Part shown: one piece after another, positions 55,020-63,423 of the stretch
Numbering within the stretch: position 1 is the stretch's first letter
Layout: each line of letters opens with the position of its first letter
Assembly: GCF_038051995.1 (NCBI RefSeq)
Contig: NZ_CP150290.1
Span: forward strand, 359,501 to 423,500
From: Paenibacillus sp. FSL H8-0537
GTDB taxonomy: Bacteria > Bacillota > Bacilli > Paenibacillales > Paenibacillaceae
Reading direction: 5' to 3'
Length of the DNA stretch: 64,000 nt
The notes under the pieces: model-generated
Seen by the model: the letters and a program-made list of their open reading frames with translations, nothing else
Told to the model about the DNA's origin: nothing
The model's database searches: none
Made by a program: the position numbers and the translations under genes

Positions 55020-55442
55020 ATGACGTGTATGCGGAGAGAAAATGCAAGGCAGGAATGCCCAGATTTGCAGGAGGGGCAGAGCCTATTGATTGCTTACCAT
55101 TTTCATAAAAAATGTTTTTCGATACGTAGTCGCTCCTCCCGAAAGGTCATTGGCTATACGGACCGGATTGTATTAAGCAATGCCCGCTTTCTAGTTTCTC
55201 AGTCGGGGCGAGCACGGGTGCTGCGAGAGCGGATGAAGAACATTCATGCGTATGTGCAAGGTGAGTTCATGCACGAGCTGCAGCATGCGGAATTTCCTAT
55301 TGCATATGTGAAAGAAGCTTATTATAATCCTTACCGCGTATCCACATTTGTTGATAAAGGGAGAACAGAGCCGATTCACTTTGCTCCAATAGCCATCTGC
55401 GAACAAGGGAAAGTTTATTACGGCGTAGGCAATTGGCAGTGA
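55020..55442 (+). CDS. small unknown protein of the defence island
   Basis: At most 140 residues; I do not recognise the family. It contains LLIAYHFHKKCFSIRSRSS, a basic RVLRERMKNIHAYVQGEF helix, and a C-terminal PYRVSTFVDKGRTEPIH segment, suggesting a small basic fold that could bind nucleic acid. No strong ribosome-binding site is seen; the ATG at 55029 is an alternative start. It lies between sspD (74 bases) and the XRE gene, all on the same strand, so a role in the phosphorothioation system is plausible but unproven. Confidence 0.55.
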   Translation: MTCMRRENARQECPDLQEGQSLLIAYHFHKKCFSIRSRSSRKVIGYTDRIVLSNARFLVSQSGRARVLRERMKNIHAYVQGEFMHELQHAEFPIAYVKEAYYNPYRVSTFVDKGRTEPIHFAPIAICEQGKVYYGVGNWQ

Positions 55443-55482
55443 CAATGAGCATAAAGTACCAGAATGTGACACCATTCTACTC

Positions 55483-55510
55483 TAAACTTGAACCTATAGG
55501 TTCAAGTTTA
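55483..55510. promoter_or_regulatory. 28-bp perfect palindromic operator before first XRE gene
   Basis: TAAACTTGAACCTA (55483-55496) is followed by its exact reverse complement (55497-55510). The core AACCTATAGGTT matches the sites at 41312 and 58425. A T-run follows, so it may also end transcription of the small upstream gene. An extended -10 (TGGTATAGT, 55542-55550) lies downstream of it. Confidence 0.75.
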
Positions 55511-55567
55511 TTTTTTATGCATGTAAAGAAACTGTGGAGCTTGGTATAGTCAGTTTGGGTGATGGCA

Positions 55568-55906
55568 TTGGGATACGACTTTCAGGTTATTGGTAATCGC
55601 ATACGTAAGGCACGGGAAGTAAAAGGAATAACGCAGGATATGTTGGCTAAAGCGATGGAGGTATCCAACGCTTATATAAGCAAAATCGAACGGGGAAAAA
55701 CACCGATTAATTTGGATAATTTGAGCAAAATTTGCGAAACGCTCGAAACCCCCGCTGAATACATACTGACGGGAACGAGTACAGCAGCAGACGACTATAT
55801 GCATAACGAAATTATGGAGATGCTTGAGGGCTGCTCACCTGACAAAATTAAATTGATCGCACAGGTGATCAAGCCGCTTATCGATTATAAGGGACGGCTT
55901 GATTAA
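55568..55906 (+). CDS. XRE-family transcriptional regulator 1
   Basis: 112 residues. A helix-turn-helix of the phage-repressor type (IRKAREVKGITQDMLAKAM, VSNAYISKIERG) occupies the N-terminal half and an acidic helical tail follows (EIMEMLEGCSPDKIKLI). The TTG at 55568 is preferred: it aligns exactly with the TTG start of the paralogue at 58505, and both follow a GGGTGATG site three or four bases away. A GTG/ATG pair at 55559/55562 is an alternative. It is the likely binder of the shared AACYTATAGGTT operator and so a controller of the ssp island. Confidence 0.85.
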   Translation: MGYDFQVIGNRIRKAREVKGITQDMLAKAMEVSNAYISKIERGKTPINLDNLSKICETLETPAEYILTGTSTAADDYMHNEIMEMLEGCSPDKIKLIAQVIKPLIDYKGRLD

Positions 55907-55932
55907 GGCCGTTATTGAAATGAGGCTGCACA

Positions 55933-58365
55933 GTGCTGGATATTAAATTAATTACTGAAAATTTGGCGGATGAGCTTATACCGAGTATTCAAAAGGCGAC
56001 AGGAATTTATATCCTGACGTCTTTTGTCATGGACTCAGGTGTGCGGCTGCTTCAGCCATATTTAAAAAGTGCGATGGACCGCGGTGCAGATATTAAAGTA
56101 TTGTCCGGCGATTATTTATTCGTGACACAGCCTAAGGCGCTCAGAAGGCTGCTTGCAATAGATGAGCGAATCGAAGCGCGCCTATGGAGAAGCTATGGTA
56201 CTTCTTTTCATCCTAAGGCCTATCTGTTCGACTATGGGCAGAGTCAGGGGCAAATGATTGTGGGGTCCTCGAATTTCTCTTTATCTGCTTTTCAGGTAGG
56301 CTATGAATGGAATTTGGCAGTAAACGCTGAGGCGGAGCCTTTTACGTTTAGCCAAGCCCTAGATCAATTTATGCATAGTTTCTATCACGAACAGACATGT
56401 ACTTTGCATGCGGAAGCAGTCAATGAGTATGAGCTCCATTACAATCATCATCACCGCAAATTTCCGGAGCTGGAGCGGTTCATTTCCGAGGAGGAAGAGT
56501 CGGAGCTTATGATGCCGGTAAAGCCAGCGACAAAAACGGTTTCTGGTTTAAAGGATTTGGCAGTAAGCGCAGTTATTCAGCCCAGGCTTGCTCAAGTAGC
56601 TGCATTAGAGGCTCTCCAAGCGACAAAGGAAGAAGGCTATGACAAGGCGATGGTCGTCATGGCTACGGGACTCGGAAAGACTTATTTGGCAGCTTTTTTT
56701 GCTAAATCCTTCAAACGTATATTATTTATCGCGCATCGCGAGGAAATTTTACAGCAAGCTCGGCGCTCATTCCAGCTTGTATTGCCTAATCGAAGTAGTG
56801 GTCTTTTTAATGGCGCTGAAAAGGATGGCGATTCAGAGCTTATTTTTGCTTCTATTTATACATTAGGCATAAAAAAACATCGTGAGCGATTTGTAACGGA
56901 CGCATTTGATTTGATCGTGGTGGATGAGGTACACCATGCTGCGGCAAAATCTTATACGGCTGTTTTGGACTATTTTAAACCTAAGTTTCTGCTTGGTATA
57001 ACAGCGACACCACAGCGGATGGATGGACAAGATATATATGCATTATGCGATGGTAACGTTGCCTATCAGTTGCATTTTGTCGAAGCGATATCGCGCGGAT
57101 GGTTGAGTCCATTCCATTATTACGGTATATACGATGAAACGGATTATAACCAAATTACTTGGCTTGGTGCGCGTTATGACGAGAAAGAACTGCTCCATGC
57201 GCAGCTTCAGGAGGATCGCGCAGCTATCATACTAAGAGGCTGGGAACGGTATAGACAGACACGTACACTTGGTTTTTGTTCTTCAATTAGCCAAGCGAAT
57301 TTTCTCTCTAATTATTTTAAAGGACAGGGATTCCGAGCACTTAGTCTGCATTCACGAACGACTGAAATGACCCGAGCAGAAGCAATAGCTGCTTTGACCG
57401 AAGGTGAATTGGAAATTATTTTTACAGTAGACCTGTTTAATGAGGGTGTGGATATTCCTAGCGTCGACACATTACTATTTGTCCGGCCGACGGAATCTCT
57501 GACCGTTTTTACGCAGCAGGTAGGACGAGGCCTTCGCCTTGCAGAGGGGAAATCCCATTGTGTAATCATTGATCTAATTGGTAACTATCGGAATGCTGAG
57601 CAAAAGTTGTCTCTTATACGGCAAGATTTTGGAAGCCCTACTAACGAGCGCCAATCAGTGGCTGAGACAGCAAGCTTGCAGCTTCCAGCCGAGTGTGTCA
57701 TTGATCTCGAAATCGGTATAATTAATTGGCTTGAATCCCTATTAGTAAGGAAGCATCCACGTAAAGAGAAGCTGCTGTCGGCTTACGGGGAGTTGAAGAG
57801 GGAGCTGGGCAGGCGTCCAAGTTATCTAGAGCTGCATTTGCATGGTCTTGCTCCAAGTAATGAGTATCAGAAGGAATTTAAATCCTATCCGGGATTTTTG
57901 CTCTGGGCGGGTGAGCTGTCTGATGAAGAAAGCCAAGCCTATATGCAGGCAGAGAGCTGGCTGAAAGAAATAGAAAGTACACGTATGACCAAGAGCTATA
58001 AAATGGTGTTACTGTTTACGATGCTTGAACGTGGGGGGAAACATTGGAGTGATCCTATTACTTCACTAGAGGCGGCGCCTCTTTTTTATAGCTATATCAT
58101 GGGAAAAGAATATCGTAGAAAAATCGATTTTTCAGGTAAAGAAACAGGTGGACTGGCTGCTGAATACAACGAGAATAAAATGGCTGCCCTGATTGAAAAA
58201 ATGCCAATGAAAAAGTGGAGCGGAAGCTCGAAGGAGCTAGTTACATACGCGAACGGTACGATAATCTTGAATCGAGAGGCGGTAACTGATTCTTCTATTG
58301 TGTACGAATGGACGCGGGAAATTTGTCTGTATCGACTGCAAACATACTTTGAGCGTAAGGCCTAA
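55933..58365 (+). CDS. PLD-type nuclease fused to SF2 helicase
   Basis: 810 residues with a GTG start; GAGG lies seven bases upstream. An N-terminal phospholipase-D-like domain has SFHPKAYLF followed by GSSNFS (one HKD motif, residues about 93-118). A superfamily-2 helicase follows: ATGLGKT near residue 243, VVDEVHHAAA (motif II), GITATPQR (motif III) and QQVGRGLRL (motif VI). A C-terminal domain of about 250 residues is unrecognised. Such fusions occur in restriction and other defence loci. It lies 26 bases after XRE 1, probably in the same transcript. It may be an extra effector for the phosphorothioation system or a separate module. Confidence 0.8.
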   Translation: MLDIKLITENLADELIPSIQKATGIYILTSFVMDSGVRLLQPYLKSAMDRGADIKVLSGDYLFVTQPKALRRLLAIDERIEARLWRSYGTSFHPKAYLFDYGQSQGQMIVGSSNFSLSAFQVGYEWNLAVNAEAEPFTFSQALDQFMHSFYHEQTCTLHAEAVNEYELHYNHHHRKFPELERFISEEEESELMMPVKPATKTVSGLKDLAVSAVIQPRLAQVAALEALQATKEEGYDKAMVVMATGLGKTYLAAFFAKSFKRILFIAHREEILQQARRSFQLVLPNRSSGLFNGAEKDGDSELIFASIYTLGIKKHRERFVTDAFDLIVVDEVHHAAAKSYTAVLDYFKPKFLLGITATPQRMDGQDIYALCDGNVAYQLHFVEAISRGWLSPFHYYGIYDETDYNQITWLGARYDEKELLHAQLQEDRAAIILRGWERYRQTRTLGFCSSISQANFLSNYFKGQGFRALSLHSRTTEMTRAEAIAALTEGELEIIFTVDLFNEGVDIPSVDTLLFVRPTESLTVFTQQVGRGLRLAEGKSHCVIIDLIGNYRNAEQKLSLIRQDFGSPTNERQSVAETASLQLPAECVIDLEIGIINWLESLLVRKHPRKEKLLSAYGELKRELGRRPSYLELHLHGLAPSNEYQKEFKSYPGFLLWAGELSDEESQAYMQAESWLKEIESTRMTKSYKMVLLFTMLERGGKHWSDPITSLEAAPLFYSYIMGKEYRRKIDFSGKETGGLAAEYNENKMAALIEKMPMKKWSGSSKELVTYANGTIILNREAVTDSSIVYEWTREICLYRLQTYFERKA

Positions 58366-58424
58366 TACCCTCCTAGTGATTCATTTACATCTCGCTCTGA
58401 CGTATATATTAATCGCCTAGTCCC

Positions 58425-58442
58425 TTTAACTTATAGGTTAAA
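58425..58442. promoter_or_regulatory. XRE-type operator before second XRE gene
   Basis: TTTAACTTATAGGTTAAA is a near-perfect 18-base palindrome (one mismatched pair) and shares AACTTATAGGTTAAA with the site at 41315-41329. An extended -10 (TGATATACT, 58478-58486) lies 36 bases downstream. Confidence 0.72.
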
Positions 58443-58504
58443 CTTGCAGTGTGGTGCATGTTATGAGGAAGGCAAGCTGATATACTCGGGTTGGGTGATG
58501 AATA

Positions 58505-58828
58505 TTGGATGTTGATTATCAAGTCATTGGCGGCAGAATACGCAAGGCGCGAGAAGACAAAGGTGTCACGCAGGAAAGGCTTGCAGAATGCCTGGATGTG
58601 TCAAATGCTTATATAAGCAAAATTGAGCGAGGCAAAACGGCTGTTAATCTCGACAATTTGGACAAAATCTGTGCAGCTCTGGATACATCGATTGAATATA
58701 TTCTAAGCGGAACAAATACAACGGCGGATGATCATTTGCGCAACGAAATTATAGAGATGCTCGAAGGGTGCTCACCCGAAAAAATGAAATTGATTACTCA
58801 AATTATCAAGTCGATTGTAGAGTATTGA
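58505..58828 (+). CDS. XRE-family transcriptional regulator 2
   Basis: 107 residues, a close paralogue of the regulator at 55568: same helix-turn-helix (VSNAYISKIERGKT), same tail (EIIEMLEGCSPEKMKLI). The frame opens after a TGA at 58499, so TTG at 58505 is the only good start, preceded by GGGTGATG. Differences lie mainly in the first DNA-binding helices, so the two may share or compete for related sites. It closes the defence island; a regulatory role is inferred from family and operator. Confidence 0.85.
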   Translation: MDVDYQVIGGRIRKAREDKGVTQERLAECLDVSNAYISKIERGKTAVNLDNLDKICAALDTSIEYILSGTNTTADDHLRNEIIEMLEGCSPEKMKLITQIIKSIVEY

Positions 58829-58990
58829 AAATTAAATGTCGTTATGTTTAAGCAGAATTGATATATTTTGCAAATTTTATCGCTCGCCAGATCGGAGCGA
58901 TTGGTTATAAAAAAAATTCTTTCTGAGATGCACTGTCTGATTTAAGAGAGCTTTGAGAGCATTATACGGATAGACAATAATCTTCCTTCC

Positions 58991-59018
58991 AAGCCCCGAC
59001 CAATCCCGGTCGGGGCTT
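58991..59018. terminator. GC-rich hairpin at right edge of defence island
   Basis: AAGCCCCGACC (58991-59001) pairs exactly with GGTCGGGGCTT (59008-59018). Only a short T-run follows, so termination is likely but weaker than elsewhere. Confidence 0.6.
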
Positions 59019-59092
59019 TACAAGGATTTTCAGCCATTTTGTCGAATGATAGACGAGATGCTCGAAAGAGCGAATGAAAGGTAGGTGCCGTC

Positions 59093-60922
59093 GTGGATAC
59101 GAGATTGTGGATGTCAGTATTGCTATGCTTTGCGACGGCGCTGATGCTGTTTGTGTTGTTCCTGTCCTATCGGAAACGCCATTTGCAGGTGGCGAGAACG
59201 ATGGTTTACATGATGGCAGCAGCATCCTGCTATGCGCTTGGCTATGCCTTCGAAATATTGAGCGTTACCTTGGACGGCGTAAAGCTGTCGCTTCAGTTCG
59301 AATATTTAGGCATTCCCTTCGTCTCCGCCTTCTGGCTGCTGATGGTGATCCAGTTTACCGGACTTGCAGCTCCTTACCGAAAATGGCTTGCGCTGCTGCT
59401 TTTTCTCATCCCGTCGATCACATTTCTTCTGCATCTTACTAATGAATGGCATCATCTTGTGTACGCGGGCTATTTTCCGAATCCGGACGATACCGTTCCG
59501 TTGTACAATACATTAAAAGGCCCTTGGTATGCGGTGCATGGCGTTTATAATTATACGATTTTGCTGCTAGGCATTCTGCTGTTTATTCCGATGTATATAC
59601 GAGCTTTGCCTATTGTGCGGAAGCAGATTGTCCTGCTTATTCTTGGAGCGGCTGCGCCGATGCTTTTTAATATAGGTTATATGTTTAATACGATCATTGA
59701 CTTTACACCGCTTGGGTTCGCTGTATCGGGCGTCGTGTATGCTTGGGGTATTTTTCGATTCGGACTGCTTCGGTTAACACCGCTTGCTTATGCCAAAATG
59801 TTTGATACCGTTCGTGACGGGGTGGTGCTGCTGGATTATGAAAATCAAATCGTGAACCACAACCGCGCAGCCGAAGAGGTGTTTCCCGAGCTTGTTCAAA
59901 CGAAAAGCTTCCCTGCCTTCGGCAAGGACATACTAGCGACTAGTCCCGAATTGCTCCAGCGAATATCTACCGTGGGTTTTCAGGATGAACGGTTTGCATT
60001 CCAGCGTTTGCTGGGTGATCGGCACATGTATTACATTTGCAGCTTAACGTATATTTACGACACGGGGACGACCCCGATTGGCAAAATGCTGATGTTCAGC
60101 GATATTACGGAGCTAAAGGAGAATGAGGAGCGACTTCGTGAAAAATCGCAGCAACTGTCCCAACTGAACGCCTTTAAGGATAAGCTGTTCACCGTTATGG
60201 CTCACGATATTCGTGATCCCATCGCCCTACTAGTGAGCTTAACCGAGCTGCTGGGCGAGGAGCCTACGGATACCGATATTGCCAGCGCCGAGGTATTTCA
60301 AGAGATTAGACGGCAAATACGCGCCACCTTCCAACTCGTCGATAATTTGCTGGACTGGTATCGCAGTCAAAATGGCGAGGTTGCATTCCGGCCGCAGGCC
60401 TGGAACCTGCAGCAGGTTATCCGCCAAGCTTTATCGCTGGCAGGAGCCAGGGCAGGGATGAAAAACATTCAAATTTCCGAGCAGATTGACGAGAGGCTGA
60501 CGGTGAATGCCGATAAAGAAATGCTGGATCTGATTTTTCGAAATTTGCTTTCCAATGCGATTAAATATACGGATATCGACGGAAAGATCGAGCTCAGCGC
60601 TTCCATTGAGCATAATGAGGTAACGGTATCCATTAGCGACAACGGGAGCGGGATTGATGAGGAGACGGCGCGGCTGCTGCGTCATGATGAACTCTTTTTC
60701 AAGGAGCCTGGATTTGCAAGTGGGGAGGACGGAAGCGAAATGAGATTTGGTCTCGTATTGACCCGGGAATTTCTCCGCATGCATGGCGGCAATCTCCGAT
60801 TTGAGAGCTCGGCGGGGCAAGGAACGACATTCCAGTTTACATTGCCAGGGGACGTCAGCAGCAGGGTCGAAAGTGACAGCGAGGAAACGGTGGTGAAAGC
60901 TTATGAAGGTCATCTTAATTGA
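59093..60922 (+). CDS. 7TM sensor histidine kinase
   Basis: 609 residues, GTG start with AAGGTAGG seven bases upstream. Seven membrane helices (about 5-225) form a HisKA_7TM-type sensor. A PAS-like domain (VRDGVVLLDYENQIVNHNRAAEEVF) follows, then HisKA with acceptor His371 in VMAHDIRDPIALLVS, and a HATPase (NLLSNAIKYTDIDG, ISDNGSGIDEET). It phosphorylates the response regulator overlapping its 3' end. The signal is unknown. It lies outside the XRE-operator island. Confidence 0.88.
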   Translation: MDTRLWMSVLLCFATALMLFVLFLSYRKRHLQVARTMVYMMAAASCYALGYAFEILSVTLDGVKLSLQFEYLGIPFVSAFWLLMVIQFTGLAAPYRKWLALLLFLIPSITFLLHLTNEWHHLVYAGYFPNPDDTVPLYNTLKGPWYAVHGVYNYTILLLGILLFIPMYIRALPIVRKQIVLLILGAAAPMLFNIGYMFNTIIDFTPLGFAVSGVVYAWGIFRFGLLRLTPLAYAKMFDTVRDGVVLLDYENQIVNHNRAAEEVFPELVQTKSFPAFGKDILATSPELLQRISTVGFQDERFAFQRLLGDRHMYYICSLTYIYDTGTTPIGKMLMFSDITELKENEERLREKSQQLSQLNAFKDKLFTVMAHDIRDPIALLVSLTELLGEEPTDTDIASAEVFQEIRRQIRATFQLVDNLLDWYRSQNGEVAFRPQAWNLQQVIRQALSLAGARAGMKNIQISEQIDERLTVNADKEMLDLIFRNLLSNAIKYTDIDGKIELSASIEHNEVTVSISDNGSGIDEETARLLRHDELFFKEPGFASGEDGSEMRFGLVLTREFLRMHGGNLRFESSAGQGTTFQFTLPGDVSSRVESDSEETVVKAYEGHLN

Positions 60923-62054
60923 TGATGAACCCGTCATGCATTTAATTATGCGGAAAATGCTGGCGAAATACACAGAACTGCAGGTTGTAGGGGCATTTGT
61001 GAATACGCATGCGGCGGGCGATTTTCTCGCTGGAAATACCGATGTCGAGCTGGCGTTTGTAGACATCTCCATGCCGGGTGACAGCGGGCTTGCGTTTGCT
61101 TCCAAGCTGGACGAGGAGGGCTGCAAAACACAAATTGTGTTCGTTACCTCGCATAAAGATTATGCCGTGGATGCATTTGAGCTGTCGGTGCTCGATTATT
61201 TGGTGAAGCCCGTAACGCAGGAACGGCTGGAGCGGACGATTCATCGTGCACTGGAAGGCAGGAAAAGGATAGGCGATTCCCCGACGGGCAGCGCTCTAAT
61301 TCAAAACCCCAACCGTGTCAGAATCACAGCTTTAGGTGACTTTTCCGTGCAAAATGAACAGGGACGCGTGAAATGGATTTCCAGCAAAAGCGCCGAGCTG
61401 TTTGCCTACCTGCTTCTGAACCGTGGTCGCAGGATTTCGCGTGCCAGGCTCGTTGCAGATATTTTCGCCGGTATGACGAGTATGAATGCGGAAAAGTATT
61501 TGAATACGACCGTCTATCAGCTTCGCAAATCATTAGAGCCGTTAGCGCTTCGGGATGCCATTCGCTCGGAAAATGACGGCTACGCGCTGGAGCTGGCCGA
61601 TGCGATGATTGATTTTGAGGAGTTTGAGCGTCAAACACGCAAATGTAAAAGGGTTGACGCTGTTAATATGGAGGACGCGCTGAACGCGGAAAGGCTCTAC
61701 ACGGGGGATTTGTTCGGCAGCAAAGCCTACGTCTGGGCTATACACGAGACGGATCGGCTGGCGGAAATTTACACCTCGTTCGTCAAAAATGTAGTGGAGA
61801 CGCTCTTCGTTCTCTCCAATACGGCAGCAGCATCGAAGCTGCTGCTGAAGCTATATGCACAAAATCCCCTTGATGAATCCGTTCTGAGCCTGCTGCTCCG
61901 CAAGCATGCGCAGGACGGAAACAAGAAGGGGCTTACGGCCCAATACATCGACTATGTGAGGCTGATCAAAAAAGAGCTCGGCATTCGTCCATCCAAAGCA
62001 CTGCTCCTCTTATACGATTCTCTTGTCAGTGAATTATCTGATCACGCTAAATAA
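60903..62054 (+). CDS. response regulator with C-terminal BTAD domain
   Basis: 383 residues. The receiver (VILIDDEPVMHLIMRKML) has acceptor Asp54 in AFVDISMPGDSG and Lys in YLVKPV. A winged-helix segment follows (RISRARLVADIFAG ... TTVYQLRKSLE) and a TPR-like BTAD C-terminus ends in TAQYIDYVRLIKKELGIRPS. It has the same architecture as the regulator at 21746 but is only moderately similar. Its start overlaps the kinase gene by 20 bases, so the two are co-translated. Confidence 0.88.
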   Translation: MKVILIDDEPVMHLIMRKMLAKYTELQVVGAFVNTHAAGDFLAGNTDVELAFVDISMPGDSGLAFASKLDEEGCKTQIVFVTSHKDYAVDAFELSVLDYLVKPVTQERLERTIHRALEGRKRIGDSPTGSALIQNPNRVRITALGDFSVQNEQGRVKWISSKSAELFAYLLLNRGRRISRARLVADIFAGMTSMNAEKYLNTTVYQLRKSLEPLALRDAIRSENDGYALELADAMIDFEEFERQTRKCKRVDAVNMEDALNAERLYTGDLFGSKAYVWAIHETDRLAEIYTSFVKNVVETLFVLSNTAAASKLLLKLYAQNPLDESVLSLLLRKHAQDGNKKGLTAQYIDYVRLIKKELGIRPSKALLLLYDSLVSELSDHAK

Positions 62055-62093
62055 TTTAAATTATGATCTCGACCTACGCTGACCTAAGCTGAT

Positions 62094-62996
62094 TTAAGCT
62101 TTAACGGTTTCTGGTCGTGTATACATATTCAGCTCCTGCAACTGAATCAGCACCTTGCCATAACGTCCACTCTGATGAATGACCACTTTCCCATCGGGAT
62201 AAGTACGGTGCACATAATCGGTAACGATTTGGCGGGCAGACTCATTAGGAATTAATTTATGGGTTTTCAGCGCTTGCATGACTTCCTCTATTGCTTCTTC
62301 GTAAGACGACTCGGTCGTTTTTGTTTCTTTCGTGATAATGGATTGGAATGAATAACCCTTCAAATAGAGCAGGTGCGTTAAGTAGGCCATATCCGAGCTT
62401 TCTGCATGAACCTCCTGGCCTGTCAGCAAAGGAAGAACAGCTTGCAGCAGACTATGCTCTCTAGGCCCCGCACCTACACTAATGTAGCAATACTTGCGAG
62501 CTGTGCTGAGTACCCGCTCCACGCTTGCCCAATCGACAATGACCGGACACATGGACACAAATACGAGATCGAAGGCGTCGCTCCAGCCCCTTGCGGCAAG
62601 ATCCAGCTCCTCAAACACATCATGGACCAGCAGGACCTGCCCCTGATCAAACCTTGCTGTATTTTCCGCGAACAGCTCGCTTAGCGGAACGTTAGGCTCT
62701 ACAGCCGTCACCCGTGCTCCCCGGTCGGCGAAAGGAACCGTGAACCCGCCCGAGGCAGCGCCGATATCGAGTACGGACAGCCCTTGGAAGTCAACACCTT
62801 GCCCTTCTATCCAGCGAATAATGCGCTCGCTTCGGTGTCTTCCCCCTTCACTGAACACCTCTGCATTAAAGGTTTTTGCTTTATGGTCAAAGGACGTGCG
62901 GCCAATGCCGGCCTTCTTCATTTTATTGCCCGTCGCGTTCGGGTCCTCCGTCCAAGCTTTCTCCCACACAGCTGCATTAAACAAATTCCTACTCAT
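62094..62996 (-). CDS. class I SAM-dependent methyltransferase
   Basis: 300 residues. SAM motif I is VLDIGAASGGFTVPFA (about residues 75-90), followed by the acidic VTAVEPN that binds the ribose. AAAGGAATGACGGG lies upstream of the ATG. The substrate cannot be read from the sequence. It converges on the response regulator with only 39 bases between, where I see no clear terminator. Confidence 0.82.
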   Translation of the reverse strand: MSRNLFNAAVWEKAWTEDPNATGNKMKKAGIGRTSFDHKAKTFNAEVFSEGGRHRSERIIRWIEGQGVDFQGLSVLDIGAASGGFTVPFADRGARVTAVEPNVPLSELFAENTARFDQGQVLLVHDVFEELDLAARGWSDAFDLVFVSMCPVIVDWASVERVLSTARKYCYISVGAGPREHSLLQAVLPLLTGQEVHAESSDMAYLTHLLYLKGYSFQSIITKETKTTESSYEEAIEEVMQALKTHKLIPNESARQIVTDYVHRTYPDGKVVIHQSGRYGKVLIQLQELNMYTRPETVKA

Positions 62997-63105
62997 ATCC
63001 CGTCATTCCTTTCCTGATTATAAAATGGTTTTTGTTTCGTAGACTTTAAAGACTCTGTATATCTACAATAACCTTTAATGGAGTGAAAAGCAATTGCTCT
63101 TTTTT

Positions 63106-63235
63106 GAAATAGAGAGAAAGGATAGGAGTTTCCCAGCCTTTCTCTCTATTTCTCGGAATGAAACGCGCTGCGCCGCCAGAGGACGGCGACAGCCGTTTCA
63201 CCTTGGGCTCGAGCACCGCACAGTGTTCCGAGACA
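63106..63235. other. structured intergenic region with nested hairpins
   Basis: GAAATAGAGAGAAAGG (63106-63121) pairs perfectly with 63137-63152. CTCGGAA (63151-63157) pairs with TTCCGAG (63228-63234), enclosing an imperfect hairpin GAAACG...CGTTTC at 63160-63199. The whole 427-base gap (62997-63423) holds no plausible gene. It could be an RNA element, a terminator pair or a dispersed repeat; none is established. Confidence 0.45.
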
Positions 63236-63423
63236 AGCCCGAAAATAAAATGGAACCGGACAAATAACGTGGAAGTAATTAGAGTATAAATAGAATCTAA
63301 AGAGATATTAGCAACATTTAGGAGCTTGTTCGGTTATTCTCTGTTAAAATTAAATATACAGGCAAATGATGTTGTTGTTTTTACAAATGGAGACAAGTTA
63401 CCGCATTCGTGGAGGAATTATTT

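Noticed and set aside
55483..55516. Palindrome with T-run read only as a terminator
   Set aside because: The core recurs at two other promoters without T-runs, so an operator role is the better main reading; termination may be a side effect.
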